Origin: CAZGSN01 sp964371655
GTDB taxonomy: Bacteria > Desulfobacterota > Binatia > HRBIN30
Length of the DNA: 48,176 nucleotides
NCBI GenBank assembly: GCA_964371655.1
Contig: CAYJOD010000047.1
Location: 1-48,176, forward strand
Direction: 5' to 3'
Within the stretch, counting starts at the first letter, position 1, and each line of letters begins with the position of its first letter. This document shows positions 1-8,065 of this stretch, piece after piece. The translations under genes and the position numbers were made by a program. The notes below the pieces were generated by a model. It saw only the letters and a list, made by a program, of their open reading frames with translations, searched no databases and had not been told where the DNA came from.

Positions 1-518
1 GCGGCCCTGCGCCGGAATTTCACGGAGTTAGGACCCCTATGTCAGGAGGTCTGGAATCCAAGACCGGCACGGCCGCCAGTTGTACTTGGCGGCGGTGCTG
101 GGGTACGGTCGCGCGCCCTGACAACTCGAATGGGAAAGCCGATCAAGCACGAGCCGCGCGATAGCGCCTTTCTCGGAACTGGCGCCGACAAGGGGCCGGC
201 CCGGGCGGCCGCGTGCGCAACCCTGCCAGTCCAGGATCCTGGACTGGCGTGTCCAATCCAGTGGACTTCGTCGCCGAATTTCTTGCTTCGAGCGCGCACG
301 CGATCAATGACACAGGTCCAGGTGATCCTGGCAGGGTTCTTGGTAAGGTCTTCCTCCGATCCATTGCGTAAGGCATGCCACGGCTGTGCCGTTTGCGGGG
401 GCGGCACAGGGGGGCTCGACCGTGCGGCCTTACGCTGGATCACTCCAGCGATGACGATCTCGATGCACACGAGCAGGGATTCGCGCATCGAGCCTCGTGC
501 AGAGATGCCAGAGGGGCA
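1..518. other. Non-coding upstream region
   Basis: No frame here has a convincing protein. The short open frames on both strands are rich in Arg, Ala and Pro and show no ribosome-binding site or recognisable motif. The region holds a cluster of short palindromes (225-331) and presumably the promoter of the patatin gene. I could not pick out confident -35 and -10 boxes. Confidence 0.5.
225..331. repeat. Cluster of CCAGG/CCTGG palindromes
   Basis: A perfect 24-bp palindrome lies at 225-248, each half reading GCCAGTCCAGGA or its reverse complement. It is followed by a small inverted repeat at 251-266 (GTCCA...TGGAC) and by CCAGG-TGAT-CCTGG at 318-331. It could be a dimeric repressor operator or a REP-like element. 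No coding function is apparent. Confidence 0.55.
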
Positions 519-2513
519 ATGAGCGAGACGGGGCCGAGGCCAGACGGAGTCCACGCAATGCCGAACGACCACGAGGAGCTGTACCGGCAATTCGGCGAGC
601 GTACAATTCGCGTCGGAGCTCTGCGAGCGCGATCGATGTTCCGCTGTAGTAGCTACCGGCTGCTAGCCGACATGGTCGACGTTCTGCCGGAAAGCGGCGA
701 AGGGATCACGCGCGACGACGTATTCCTGCGTCACGCGGCGCAAGCATCGCCATGTCTCTTGCGCAGCCTCGACATTCCCAACACCGGTGCGTTCGCATCC
801 CTTCGGCAAGAGCGGCACAGCAGCAAGCACCTGGTTTGGTTGTGCAACGCGGCGGATACCAAGGAGCGCCTCGAAGCGCTGGCGCAGCTGTTGGCGGCGG
901 CGCTCACGGCGCAGTTCGATGAGTCGGTCGGGATCGTCAGCCTCGACGGCAACGGTCTGAGGCTGCAGCGCTACAGCGCGCGCGGAGCGGAAGAAGTCGG
1001 TTGCTTTCAGAGCCTCGACGCCTTACTCGACCACGACCTGCATCTGCAGCACCTCCTCTTCGTTGGCGCGATTGCGCCGAGCCGTTTGCCGAGGAGATTT
1101 CGCGATCTCAAAGGCCGCATGGATCGCGTTGTCTACATCACCCAGCACCGTCCGCAGAGTGTTCCCACCGCGTTTGCCAGGCTGCTGCGGCCGCCGCTTC
1201 GCCGCCGCGTGAAGCACATCGACGAAGCCAGCGGCGCCATCGAGTGGGAGAAGACGGACAGCCGTGACGGCCCTTTCTTTACCTCGTTTGTGACCACGAT
1301 CGTCGGCGTGCCGCCGGCCGAGCCTTTTCGCACCGCACCCATCGACGGCGATTTCCAGGCCCCACGCGACCAGGGGAAGGCGACGAAGAAGAAGGAGAGA
1401 CCCGGCTGGCGCCTTGGTCGCGATCTGTGCCGGCTGCGTTTCGACCTCCATCGCCTCGACGCGTTGTGGGCCGAATCGCAAGAAGAGGCCGCGCTGCCGC
1501 CTTTCCCGGCGCGCGTGTTTGCCGAGAGCGAGGCGATGAAGGAGACCGCCTGGCGCTGGGCGCGCGCCGTGACCAATCGCTGCGTCGGGGTCGCCCTGAG
1601 CGGAGGCGGTGCTTCGAGCTATCGCTTCGTGCCTTTGCTGCGCCGGCTGCATGCCAACAACGTACCGATCGATGTCGTCGGCGGCGTCAGCGGCGGGGCG
1701 CTCGTCGGCGCCTACTACTGTGCGCACGGAGTGGACGGATTGGATCGCTGTCTGGAGAGCGGTTGGCGCGTTCAGATCGGCGCGCTCGGCGCCGTGTTCC
1801 TTGCCGCCGCCTTCCGTTGGATGCTCGACCCCGACCTCGGTGACGCGCGCGTCGAGCAGTGCGAAGTACGCTTTGTCCCAGTCGCCACGTTTCTACACGG
1901 CGGCCGTCCGCTGGCCACTCACATGGTGATGTCCGGGTCGATGGGTAAAGCCGTAGAGGTCAGCGGCGCTGCCCCGGTGATGTTCGCGCCGTCCACGTAT
2001 TGGTCCTCGAAGGACCCCGCGACTGGCGCCCCCAGCTCTTGGTGGCAAGAAGGCCGGCAGCTTCTGAGCCTCGGCTTGCAGCGCTTCATCAGACAACGAA
2101 TGACACGCTACTCCGATGGCGGCACGGCGATTCTGATTCCAGCACGCGTCCTCAAGGATTGCGGCGCCGATATCGTGTTTGCGTTCAATTGCCTTGCGGG
2201 CCCGAGCCAGGCGAACCCGCTCGCAATGATCCCGGGAGGCGAGCTTCTCTACCAGGCGACCCCGATCGGTCGATTCGCGGATCTCCTCGTCTCTGCCTCT
2301 TATATGCAGCAACAGCTCAGTCGCGAAACCGGCGAGGACGCCGACCTCTACTTCGAGCCGCACGCGACGCCGATCCCGTTCTTCGAGGGGATCCAGTTTG
2401 CGTGGGCCACGTCGATTGCGGCGAGCGCTGACCATTCGACGGAGATCCACGATTGTGTCGAGCTCTGTCGCAAGGTCTGGGATGACTTCCGCCGCCCGCC
2501 GCTGGAGGGATGA
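519..2513 (+). CDS. Patatin-like phospholipase with large N-terminal extension
   Basis: Predicted 664-residue lipid acyl hydrolase. The patatin domain occupies about residues 352-640. It has an oxyanion loop SGGGA (about 361-365), a nucleophile elbow G-V-S-G-G with Ser391, and the dyad Asp in YSDGG (Asp533). The N-terminal 340 residues are unassigned. They may correspond to the Rossmann-like regulatory part of NTE/RssA-type proteins, but that is a guess. The start is chosen at the ATG preceded by GAGGGG 5 nt upstream; the frame stays open further upstream without such a site. It ends 4 bp before the KAS III-like gene, so the two form an operon. The likely role is hydrolysis of phospholipid or another acyl ester feeding neighbouring acyl-transfer steps. 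The catalytic dyad is clear; the substrate is unknown. Confidence 0.85.
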   Translation: MSETGPRPDGVHAMPNDHEELYRQFGERTIRVGALRARSMFRCSSYRLLADMVDVLPESGEGITRDDVFLRHAAQASPCLLRSLDIPNTGAFASLRQERHSSKHLVWLCNAADTKERLEALAQLLAAALTAQFDESVGIVSLDGNGLRLQRYSARGAEEVGCFQSLDALLDHDLHLQHLLFVGAIAPSRLPRRFRDLKGRMDRVVYITQHRPQSVPTAFARLLRPPLRRRVKHIDEASGAIEWEKTDSRDGPFFTSFVTTIVGVPPAEPFRTAPIDGDFQAPRDQGKATKKKERPGWRLGRDLCRLRFDLHRLDALWAESQEEAALPPFPARVFAESEAMKETAWRWARAVTNRCVGVALSGGGASSYRFVPLLRRLHANNVPIDVVGGVSGGALVGAYYCAHGVDGLDRCLESGWRVQIGALGAVFLAAAFRWMLDPDLGDARVEQCEVRFVPVATFLHGGRPLATHMVMSGSMGKAVEVSGAAPVMFAPSTYWSSKDPATGAPSSWWQEGRQLLSLGLQRFIRQRMTRYSDGGTAILIPARVLKDCGADIVFAFNCLAGPSQANPLAMIPGGELLYQATPIGRFADLLVSASYMQQQLSRETGEDADLYFEPHATPIPFFEGIQFAWATSIAASADHSTEIHDCVELCRKVWDDFRRPPLEG

Positions 2514-2517
2514 GGCG

Positions 2518-3492
2518 ATGCTGCCGGTGCGCATTGCGGGGACGGGTAGCGTGACCCCGGGCAGGCGCGTGACCACGGCCGAGCAGGCGCGCCGAGTCCA
2601 TCCACCGCGCGATGCCGCCGAGGTGGAGCGCCGCACGGGTATCGCCACGCGTTACGTGGCGCCGCCACAGGCCACGTTCGCGAGCCTCGCCGAGGAGGCC
2701 GTGCGCATGGCGGCAGGCGCCGCGCGCGTTGAAGTCGCGGCGCTACAGCGCTTGATCTACGTCAACTCGACCAACGGCGACATGGTGGTGCCGGCGACGT
2801 CCAACTTGATTGCGGCACGACTCGGCCTCGCCGGCAGCTGCGATTGCTTCGACATGAACAACGGCTGCATGGGCTTTCTGACCGCCCTCGATCTGGCGGC
2901 GCGATCGGTGGTCACCGGGGTTGGTCCGGTCGCCGTGGTGTCGGCGGAAATGGGGTCGCGCTGCACGATGCCCGAGGATCCGCGCCCGTTTCTGGTATTC
3001 GGCGACGCGGCGGCGGCCGCGGTGATCACGGCGGGCGCCGACGGCGAAGGGGTCCTCGCATCGTGGCTGCGCAACGATGGCAATGCCGCCGGCGAGGTGA
3101 CGCTGGCGAGCGGCGTGTTGACGCACCGGCGCGAAACCGTGCGCTTTGGGACCCCGAGCGCGCGCATGATGGAGCTCGCCTTGGGGTTGTTCCGGCGCGG
3201 CATCGATGCGGTCCTGACACAAGCCCAGCTGTCCTTGAGGGAAGTCGAATGGATTGTCCTGCACCAGCCCAATGGCAGCATGTTGACCACCATCATCGAA
3301 ACTCTGGCGATCAATCCAGACCGTGTGGTTCCGATCGTTCAGGAAGTTGGTAGCTTGGCCTCGGCATCGATCGGCGTCGGCCTGGATCGGCTGCTGCGCA
3401 CGCGGCCGGTGCAGCCGGGCGACCGCATCTTGATGACGGGTGTCGGAGCCGGCTTGTCGTGCGGATCGATTCTCTATCGAGTCGGAGCATGA
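2518..3492 (+). CDS. 3-oxoacyl-ACP synthase III (FabH)-like enzyme, catalytic Asn replaced
   Basis: A 324-residue thiolase-fold protein of normal FabH length. The active-site Cys is in NNGCMGF (Cys117) and the conserved His is in LHQPNG (His249). The third catalytic residue of FabH, the Asn of the GNTSAAS loop, aligns with Ser279 in EVGSLASAS. Cys and His without Asn suggests acyl transfer or a modified condensation rather than standard decarboxylating chain initiation; this is inference. The ATG follows GGAGGGATGAGG and lies 4 bp after the patatin stop. The 3' end overlaps the acyltransferase start by 4 bp (ATGA). Tight coupling to a phospholipase and an acyltransferase points to specialised lipid or ester synthesis rather than housekeeping fatty acid synthesis. 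Confidence 0.85.
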   Translation: MLPVRIAGTGSVTPGRRVTTAEQARRVHPPRDAAEVERRTGIATRYVAPPQATFASLAEEAVRMAAGAARVEVAALQRLIYVNSTNGDMVVPATSNLIAARLGLAGSCDCFDMNNGCMGFLTALDLAARSVVTGVGPVAVVSAEMGSRCTMPEDPRPFLVFGDAAAAAVITAGADGEGVLASWLRNDGNAAGEVTLASGVLTHRRETVRFGTPSARMMELALGLFRRGIDAVLTQAQLSLREVEWIVLHQPNGSMLTTIIETLAINPDRVVPIVQEVGSLASASIGVGLDRLLRTRPVQPGDRILMTGVGAGLSCGSILYRVGA

Positions 3493-4232
3493 AGCGCGCC
3501 CCGACCACCGCGCAGCAAGTCTGGCTCGCGTATTGGCGCTACAAGCAGTGGTACCACAGTTACCGCGTCACTGGCATCGAACGCCTCGTCGACGCGCCGC
3601 CGTCACTGATCGTCGGCTACCACGGCCGCCCGGCGGCGTGGGACATGTGCATGCTGACGGTGGCTCTCTACGACCGCCTTGGTTACCTGCCGCATGCGGT
3701 CCTCAACCAGTCGATCGACAAGTTCCCCGGCGGCCGCGATCTGCTCAACGCACTCGGATTCGTGGCCGAGGAGGGCGAGACTCTCAGCGCCGCAGTGCAG
3801 CAAGGCGAGCACCTGGTGGTGACACCGGGAGCGGCCACCGAAGGGTCGCGTACATTCCTGCATCGATACCAGGTGAATTGGGGCGAGCATCTCGGCTACC
3901 TGCGCTTGGCCTTGAAAAATCGACTGCCGATCGTCCCGGTGGCCTCATCCGGAACCGACGACGCGTACATTGGGCTCATCGACGGCTTGTCGTTAGGCAA
4001 GCTTCTCGGCATGCCGCGCGGCTGGTCGTTGTGGATCGGCGTCGGGCCGCTCGGACTCTTCCCGTTCTCTCCGGCGTTCCCGGTGCGCATGCACCAGATC
4101 GTCGGCGCGGCGATCGAACCGTGGGCCGAACCCGGCGTGCACATCGACGATCGCGACAGTTTGTTGCGGGTGCATCATCGCGTCACCGCGGCGGTGCAGG
4201 AGCTTCTCGATCAAGCCCGGGCGCACGCCTAA
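3489..4232 (+). CDS. Lysophospholipid/glycerolipid acyltransferase-like protein
   Basis: A 247-residue protein resembling the LPLAT/MGAT acyltransferase group. The signature is GYHGRPAAWD (His45 to Asp52, HGR-x4-D spacing rather than canonical HX4D), followed by a glycine-rich segment TPGAATEGSRTF (about 112-123) like the PGG block of DGAT/MGAT enzymes, then a substrate-pocket region RLPIVPVASSG. No signal peptide is seen; family members are membrane-associated. The start ATG overlaps the stop of the KAS III-like gene (ATGA), so the pair is translationally coupled. It probably transfers an acyl group made or activated by the upstream enzymes onto a glycerolipid or other alcohol. Family-level confidence is good; the acceptor is unknown. 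Confidence 0.75.
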   Translation: MKRAPTTAQQVWLAYWRYKQWYHSYRVTGIERLVDAPPSLIVGYHGRPAAWDMCMLTVALYDRLGYLPHAVLNQSIDKFPGGRDLLNALGFVAEEGETLSAAVQQGEHLVVTPGAATEGSRTFLHRYQVNWGEHLGYLRLALKNRLPIVPVASSGTDDAYIGLIDGLSLGKLLGMPRGWSLWIGVGPLGLFPFSPAFPVRMHQIVGAAIEPWAEPGVHIDDRDSLLRVHHRVTAAVQELLDQARAHA

Positions 4233-4242
4233 CCCGGATTTC

Positions 4243-4370
4243 TCACCACAGAGGCGCAAGAGATCGTGGAGTCCAAATCGTCATGCGCGTGCACGCGGTA
4301 TTGGGAAAGATGATGTCCCCTCCGTCTTCAGATCATGATCTTCTCTGTGTCCTCTGCGTCTCTGCGGTGA
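4243..4370. repeat. Palindromic repeat, 'cacagaggcgcaagag' family
   Basis: The left arm reads TCACCACAGAGGCGCAAGAGA and the right arm CCTCTGCGTCTCTGCGGTGA, an imperfect inverted repeat about 128 bp end to end. A related copy lies at 43180-43326. It is non-coding and sits just after the acyltransferase stop. Confidence 0.6.
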
Positions 4371-4463
4371 ACTTAGTGCTCATTGCAAAAGTAGAAGAAG
4401 GGAATCCGCAGATGACCCAACGCGGGCGAGTGCCCGCAACCCAACGTCGGATCTCCCCGTTTG

Positions 4464-4560
4464 TCATTCCGAGCCATCGCAATTCCGCGGCGAGGAATCT
4501 TCCGGGTCCCGCCGCGCTTCCGACATTCCACTGCAGATTCCTCGCTTTCGCTCGGAATGA
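4464..4560. repeat. Palindromic repeat, 'tcattccgag...ctcggaatga' family, copy 1
   Basis: Begins TCATTCCGAG and ends CTCGGAATGA, with internal GCGAGGAATCT and AGATTCCTCGC forming a second stem. A clearly homologous copy in opposite orientation is at 38858-38955. It is non-coding and mobile-looking. Confidence 0.7.
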
Positions 4561-4616
4561 CCGTTTGAGGCTGCGGGGAAATTTGCGCGGGCCGACAAGA
4601 AACGGAACGTTTGTTA

Positions 4617-4692
4617 CACAGATGACGCAGATGAGTACTGCGCTTCGCAATGGGCTACAAATCGGGGATCTGTGTCATCTGCGTCATCTGTG
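4617..4692. repeat. Palindromic repeat, 'cacagatgacgcagatga' family
   Basis: The left arm CACAGATGACGCAGATGA is mirrored by TCATCTGCGTCATCTGTG at the right, with a 40-bp centre. With the two repeats before it, it fills most of the 562-bp gap between the acyltransferase and the SDR gene. I see no gene in that gap. Confidence 0.65.
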
Positions 4693-4794
4693 GATTTTTC
4701 TTCGGCAGCTACCGGATTTTCTATTTCTCTCGCTACGCTCAATAGTGAGAAATGCAGGCTAAGAGGGCAACGGCACGAGAGAGGGAGAGTGAGG

Positions 4795-5622
4795 GTGGAA
4801 GATTGTTGGGCAGTGATTCTCGGGGTGTCGTCCGGTACCGGCGCCGCGATCGCACGGGCGGCGGCGCGTGAGGCGGGCCTGAACATCTTCGGTGTGCACC
4901 GCGGCCATTACAGCGTCGAAGCGGCCAGGCTCGAGGAAGAGATCCGCGCTGGCGGTCGCCGCGCCGTGTTCCACATTGGCGATGCCGGTGTCTACGAAGG
5001 AGTTCAAGAAGGCGTGGCCGCCCTACGTTCCGCCGCCGGACCGCGCCGGGTTGCGCTGGTCGTGCACTCGATCGCCAGCGCGTCGCTGGGTCACTTCCTG
5101 TCGGCGCACGGCGACGCGTTCCATCCCAAGCAATTCGAAAAGACCTTCAACTACATGGCGCACTCGTTCGCCTACTGGGGGCAGTCGCTGTACGAGGGCG
5201 ACCTGCTGGCACCGGGAGCGCGCCTGCTTGGACTGACGAACGTCTTGCACGAATCGCTGCTGCACAACTGCGGTCTGGTCGCCGCCGCGAAGGCAGCCCT
5301 GGAGATGTACGTGCGTCATCTGGCGATAGAGCTGGGTCCGTTCGGGCATCGCGTCAATCTGCTCAAGTTCAGCACCGTGATCACGCCGGCGCTACGCACG
5401 ATGATGGGCCCCGAAGCGATGCGCCGCATCGAAGACGTGCACGCCGAGATGACCCCGGCGGGTCGTATGATCACCCTCGATGAAGTGGCCCGCTTCGTGA
5501 CCTCGCTGCTGCGCGACGAGGCGGCGTGGTTCAACGGTGCCACCATCGATTTCACCGGAGGCATGACCCTACGCCTTCTAGATCTGGTCTTGCGCCCCGA
5601 CGGATCGGGGGGACCACGATGA
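4795..5622 (+). CDS. Atypical SDR, FabI-like topology without catalytic Tyr
   Basis: A 275-residue Rossmann protein of the short-chain dehydrogenase/reductase superfamily. The nucleotide-binding loop is GVSSGTGAAIA (10-20) and the conserved Lys is Lys166 in AAAKAALE. The segment around it aligns best with enoyl-ACP reductase FabI (Y-x6-K), but the position of the FabI Tyr (Lys minus 7) is Cys159. The second FabI Tyr position is Asn149, and the classic SDR position (Lys minus 4) is Val162. The protein ends in a typical SDR segment, NGATIDFTGGM. GTG at 4795 is preferred because GAGGGAG lies 7 nt upstream; an in-frame GTG six bases earlier is possible. It may be a reductase with a changed mechanism or a non-catalytic partner in the lipid cluster. 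Confidence 0.75.
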   Translation: MEDCWAVILGVSSGTGAAIARAAAREAGLNIFGVHRGHYSVEAARLEEEIRAGGRRAVFHIGDAGVYEGVQEGVAALRSAAGPRRVALVVHSIASASLGHFLSAHGDAFHPKQFEKTFNYMAHSFAYWGQSLYEGDLLAPGARLLGLTNVLHESLLHNCGLVAAAKAALEMYVRHLAIELGPFGHRVNLLKFSTVITPALRTMMGPEAMRRIEDVHAEMTPAGRMITLDEVARFVTSLLRDEAAWFNGATIDFTGGMTLRLLDLVLRPDGSGGPR

Positions 5623-5659
5623 TACCCAGACCGGCCGTTGGCCGGAACCGAACCGGAAG

Positions 5660-5754
5660 AAATGGGAGAACAGGAAACCGAGAACCGGAGATGGAAAACC
5701 GGCAAATGGATCAGTTTCCGGTTTCGCGTTTCCAGTTTCCGGTTTTCCATTTTC
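5660..5754. repeat. GGAAACC-type simple palindrome
   Basis: A purine-rich left half (repeats of GGAAACCG, GAACCGG, GGAAAACCGG) is followed by its pyrimidine complement (TTTCCGG, TTCCAGTTTCCGG, TTTTCCATTTT). It would form a long hairpin between the SDR and CMD genes. It resembles the cores of the elements at 30533 and 41753. Confidence 0.65.
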
Positions 5755-5844
5755 TTCGCGTGCTGCTCACGACGTTCCGGTAAGAAACGAAGGCTCTAAC
5801 ACCCCGCTCGGAGCACGATGCATCCGAGACCCAGGAGGAACACG

Positions 5845-6303
5845 ATGGACAAGATCAACGGCATTCTGGGAGCGCTGGAGTTGCAGCAGACGCGTGGCAC
5901 CTACCAACGCACCAAGGACAAGCTCATGCAGCGCATGCGTGAGGAGCTGCCAACAACCTATGAACCGGCGGCGGCCTACACCATCGCGGTCGAGAAAATC
6001 TTCTACAATGAGCCACACGCCGACATGCTGTCGGCACAAGATCGAGAACGCTGCATCGTCGCCCTCCTCGCCTCTCGCGATGCCGACGTCAACCTGGCGC
6101 TGCACATGTACTTGGCGCTGATGGAAGGCGTCGCCCCCGGCGAGATCGCCCACATCCTCCTGCTTGCCGGTGTCTACAGCGGAGTCGCGTCCTTCACGGA
6201 CGGTCTCCGCGTCGAGGGCGCGTTGCTCACGTACCTCAAGGAGAATCCTGGCGTCGAAGCGGACAAGGTTCTCGACGGACTCTCGGCGGTGATTCGCTTC
6301 TGA
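5845..6303 (+). CDS. Carboxymuconolactone decarboxylase/AhpD-fold protein lacking CxxC
   Basis: A 152-residue all-helical protein with the CMD-family pattern: ERCIVALLASRDADVNLALHMYLALMEG (about 68-95, written here as one helix pair) containing His87, then GVAPGEIAHILLL and an AGVYSGV turn. Peroxidase-type AhpD members carry CxxC before the His; here that position reads DVNLALH, so thiol peroxidase activity is unlikely. The start follows a strong AGGAGG 6 nt upstream, and a longer in-frame start was rejected for that reason. It is monocistronic or a distal member of the lipid cluster. Function is unknown beyond the fold; related proteins act as decarboxylases or unspecified small-molecule enzymes. 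Confidence 0.7.
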   Translation: MDKINGILGALELQQTRGTYQRTKDKLMQRMREELPTTYEPAAAYTIAVEKIFYNEPHADMLSAQDRERCIVALLASRDADVNLALHMYLALMEGVAPGEIAHILLLAGVYSGVASFTDGLRVEGALLTYLKENPGVEADKVLDGLSAVIRF

Positions 6304-6447
6304 GGCCCGGCGCCGACATTGAGAACACCGACAGCAAGGCAATGTGATTGAGCAAGACTTCGACTGTGCAAGCGATCCGCCGACGCCGATCAAAAACTTT
6401 GTCTGCACCCTGGATGCGCCGGCCTCTTGGGTAGTAAGGTATTCTTA

Positions 6448-6759
6448 ATGAGAGGGTCCCGGCTGTCGATTTCACTTGATAACGAACGCATCGATCGCTT
6501 CTGTCGCGAGCGCGGCATCCGCAAACTCGCTTTGTTCGGCTCCGTATTGCGCGACGACTTCGACCCGCTTCGTAGCGATGTAGACGTACTCGCGGAGTTT
6601 CAGCCTGGAGCCCTGCGCGGTGTGGGATGGAACTACTTCTTGTACGGTGAGGAACTCTCACAGATTCTAGGGCACAAAGTCGACTTCTGCACCGACCTCC
6701 ATCCGACGATCCGGGCCAGGGTTCAGCGCGAGGCACGAACTATTTATGAGCAGCCATGA
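6448..6759 (+). CDS. mntA: MntA-type nucleotidyltransferase antitoxin
   Basis: A 103-residue minimal nucleotidyltransferase. The signature GS...DVD is present (Gly31-Ser32, then SDVDVLAEF with Asp44 and Asp46). In the MntA/HepT systems this protein adds AMP to a Tyr of the HepT RNase and so neutralises it. The ATG at 6448 is preferred over an upstream TTG because AAGG lies at a suitable distance. The 3' end overlaps hepT by 14 bp, the usual arrangement of the pair. Catalytic residues look intact, so the module is probably functional. Confidence 0.85.
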   Translation: MRGSRLSISLDNERIDRFCRERGIRKLALFGSVLRDDFDPLRSDVDVLAEFQPGALRGVGWNYFLYGEELSQILGHKVDFCTDLHPTIRARVQREARTIYEQP

Positions 6760-7096
6760 TCGGCTTGTCACGTTGGAGCAGATCCGTGACTTTGCCGCAG
6801 AAGTCGAAGCGCTGGTTGCCGGCCACACGCGTGAACAGCTCGACGATAGTCTTGAGCTGCGGCGGGCAATTGAGCGTTGCGTCGAGCTCATTGGCGAGGC
6901 CGCCAGCCGGCTGACCGCCGAGGTCCATAACGCTCACCCGGAGATTCCGTGGCGACAGATCATCGGTATGCGCAACCATCTCGTTCACGGATACGACGTG
7001 GTCTCTTCCGAGGTGCTATGGGATACGGCGTGCCGCAACGTACCGGACTTGAAGCTGAAGATCGAAGCGATTCTGAACAAGCCGAGCGTAGAGTAG
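6746..7096 (+). CDS. hepT: HepT-like RNase toxin
   Basis: A 116-residue HEPN protein. The catalytic RX4HXY motif is Arg76-x4-His81-x-Tyr83 (MRNHLVHGYD), and the Tyr is the known target of AMPylation by MntA. The N-terminal part is the four-helix HEPN scaffold, with conserved RAIERCVELIGEA. It overlaps the antitoxin gene by 14 bp. In this order (antitoxin first) the pair acts as a type VII toxin-antitoxin system in characterised cases. No frameshift is visible. Confidence 0.87.
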   Translation: MSSHDRLVTLEQIRDFAAEVEALVAGHTREQLDDSLELRRAIERCVELIGEAASRLTAEVHNAHPEIPWRQIIGMRNHLVHGYDVVSSEVLWDTACRNVPDLKLKIEAILNKPSVE

Positions 7097-7171
7097 CGCC
7101 GAATCTGTCGACAAGAGAAACGTCAACGGTCGTCGAACAGGGCACAAGTCCGATTGCGCAACAGCCTTCCG

Positions 7172-8065
7172 TTAGTCCCCGCTGGCGCTGGATTCGCCGA
7201 CAATTGGACTGATCCCCTCTTCCGGGGCTGGCATCTTGAAGGTCAGGCAGTAGTAGAAGCGACTGGCTTGCTCGTCGATCACGTCGATGGCTTCGGGCGG
7301 TAGCAGGGCGCGCGGCGATTTTCCTAGCGGATCGAACAGGGTCATGAGCCCGAACACCAAGCGCGGGTAGAGGCCGTGCTCGCGGTGCGGATCGAGCTGC
7401 TCATCGACGACGATAATGGGGGTGCCGGGGCGGGCGACGCGCGCCATCTCCGCCAGACCACGGCGCGGGTCCTGGTAGGCGTTGAGACCGCCGACGTGGA
7501 AGACGCGGTCGAAGGTCGCGTCGGCGAACGGCAGGGCGTGGGCATCGGCGATGCACAAACGCACCGGGGCGATGGACGGCGCGGCCTGTAGCCGGCGCCG
7601 ACATTGCGTCAGCATTCCTTCACTGAGGTCGGCACCCCATAGCTCGTACTCGAGCGCCGCCGGTAGCGCGGCCTCGACAAGCGGAATATTGGCGCCACCG
7701 CCGATGCCGATCTCGAGGATGCGCACGGGGCGATGACGAACCTTCGCCAACTCGTCGAGCTCGAGGCGGCGGATGTAGTTGTTGCGGTCGATCGACTCCC
7801 ACTGCAGGAGCGGTAGCAGCCATTCGACGGCGGGATCGTGGAAGCGGCCCAGCCCGTCGTAAACCAGACGCATGAGGCGGTCGAGGCCGCCGACCGCGGT
7901 CTCGTCTACCAATCGCGGCAGGCCGCCGGCAACCTGCCACTGCTCTGCGCACGGCGCGCACTCGAGGATGCCCTCCTCGATCGAATCACGCGCTGGAGCA
8001 CCATGGAACTGCAAGGCACCGTGGCAGCGCGGGCATGCCAGAAGTCGGAGATCATCTGAGTTCAT
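7172..8065 (-). CDS. Class I SAM methyltransferase with N-terminal zinc ribbon
   Basis: A 297-residue protein. Residues 1-50 form a Trm112-like zinc ribbon with CPRC and CAPC pairs. Residues 110-240 form a methyltransferase domain: motif I EIGIGGGANIPL, an acidic residue after WGADLSEGM, motif II/III IADAHALPFADATFDRVF and motif IV-V HVGGLNAY. It is most like Methyltransf_11 proteins of the UbiE/BioC type with a small metal-binding head. The ATG overlaps the TGA of the kinase gene (ATGA), so translation is coupled. The target (small molecule, lipid or protein) is unknown. The coupling suggests its activity is needed together with the kinase. It is the last gene of this minus-strand operon. 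Confidence 0.8.
   Translation of the reverse strand: MNSDDLRLLACPRCHGALQFHGAPARDSIEEGILECAPCAEQWQVAGGLPRLVDETAVGGLDRLMRLVYDGLGRFHDPAVEWLLPLLQWESIDRNNYIRRLELDELAKVRHRPVRILEIGIGGGANIPLVEAALPAALEYELWGADLSEGMLTQCRRRLQAAPSIAPVRLCIADAHALPFADATFDRVFHVGGLNAYQDPRRGLAEMARVARPGTPIIVVDEQLDPHREHGLYPRLVFGLMTLFDPLGKSPRALLPPEAIDVIDEQASRFYYCLTFKMPAPEEGISPIVGESSASGD

Noticed and set aside
3440..4762. Second plus-strand frame overlapping the acyltransferase and running into repeats
   Set aside because: It is out of frame with the conserved acyltransferase and reads through three palindromic repeats, so it is not a gene.
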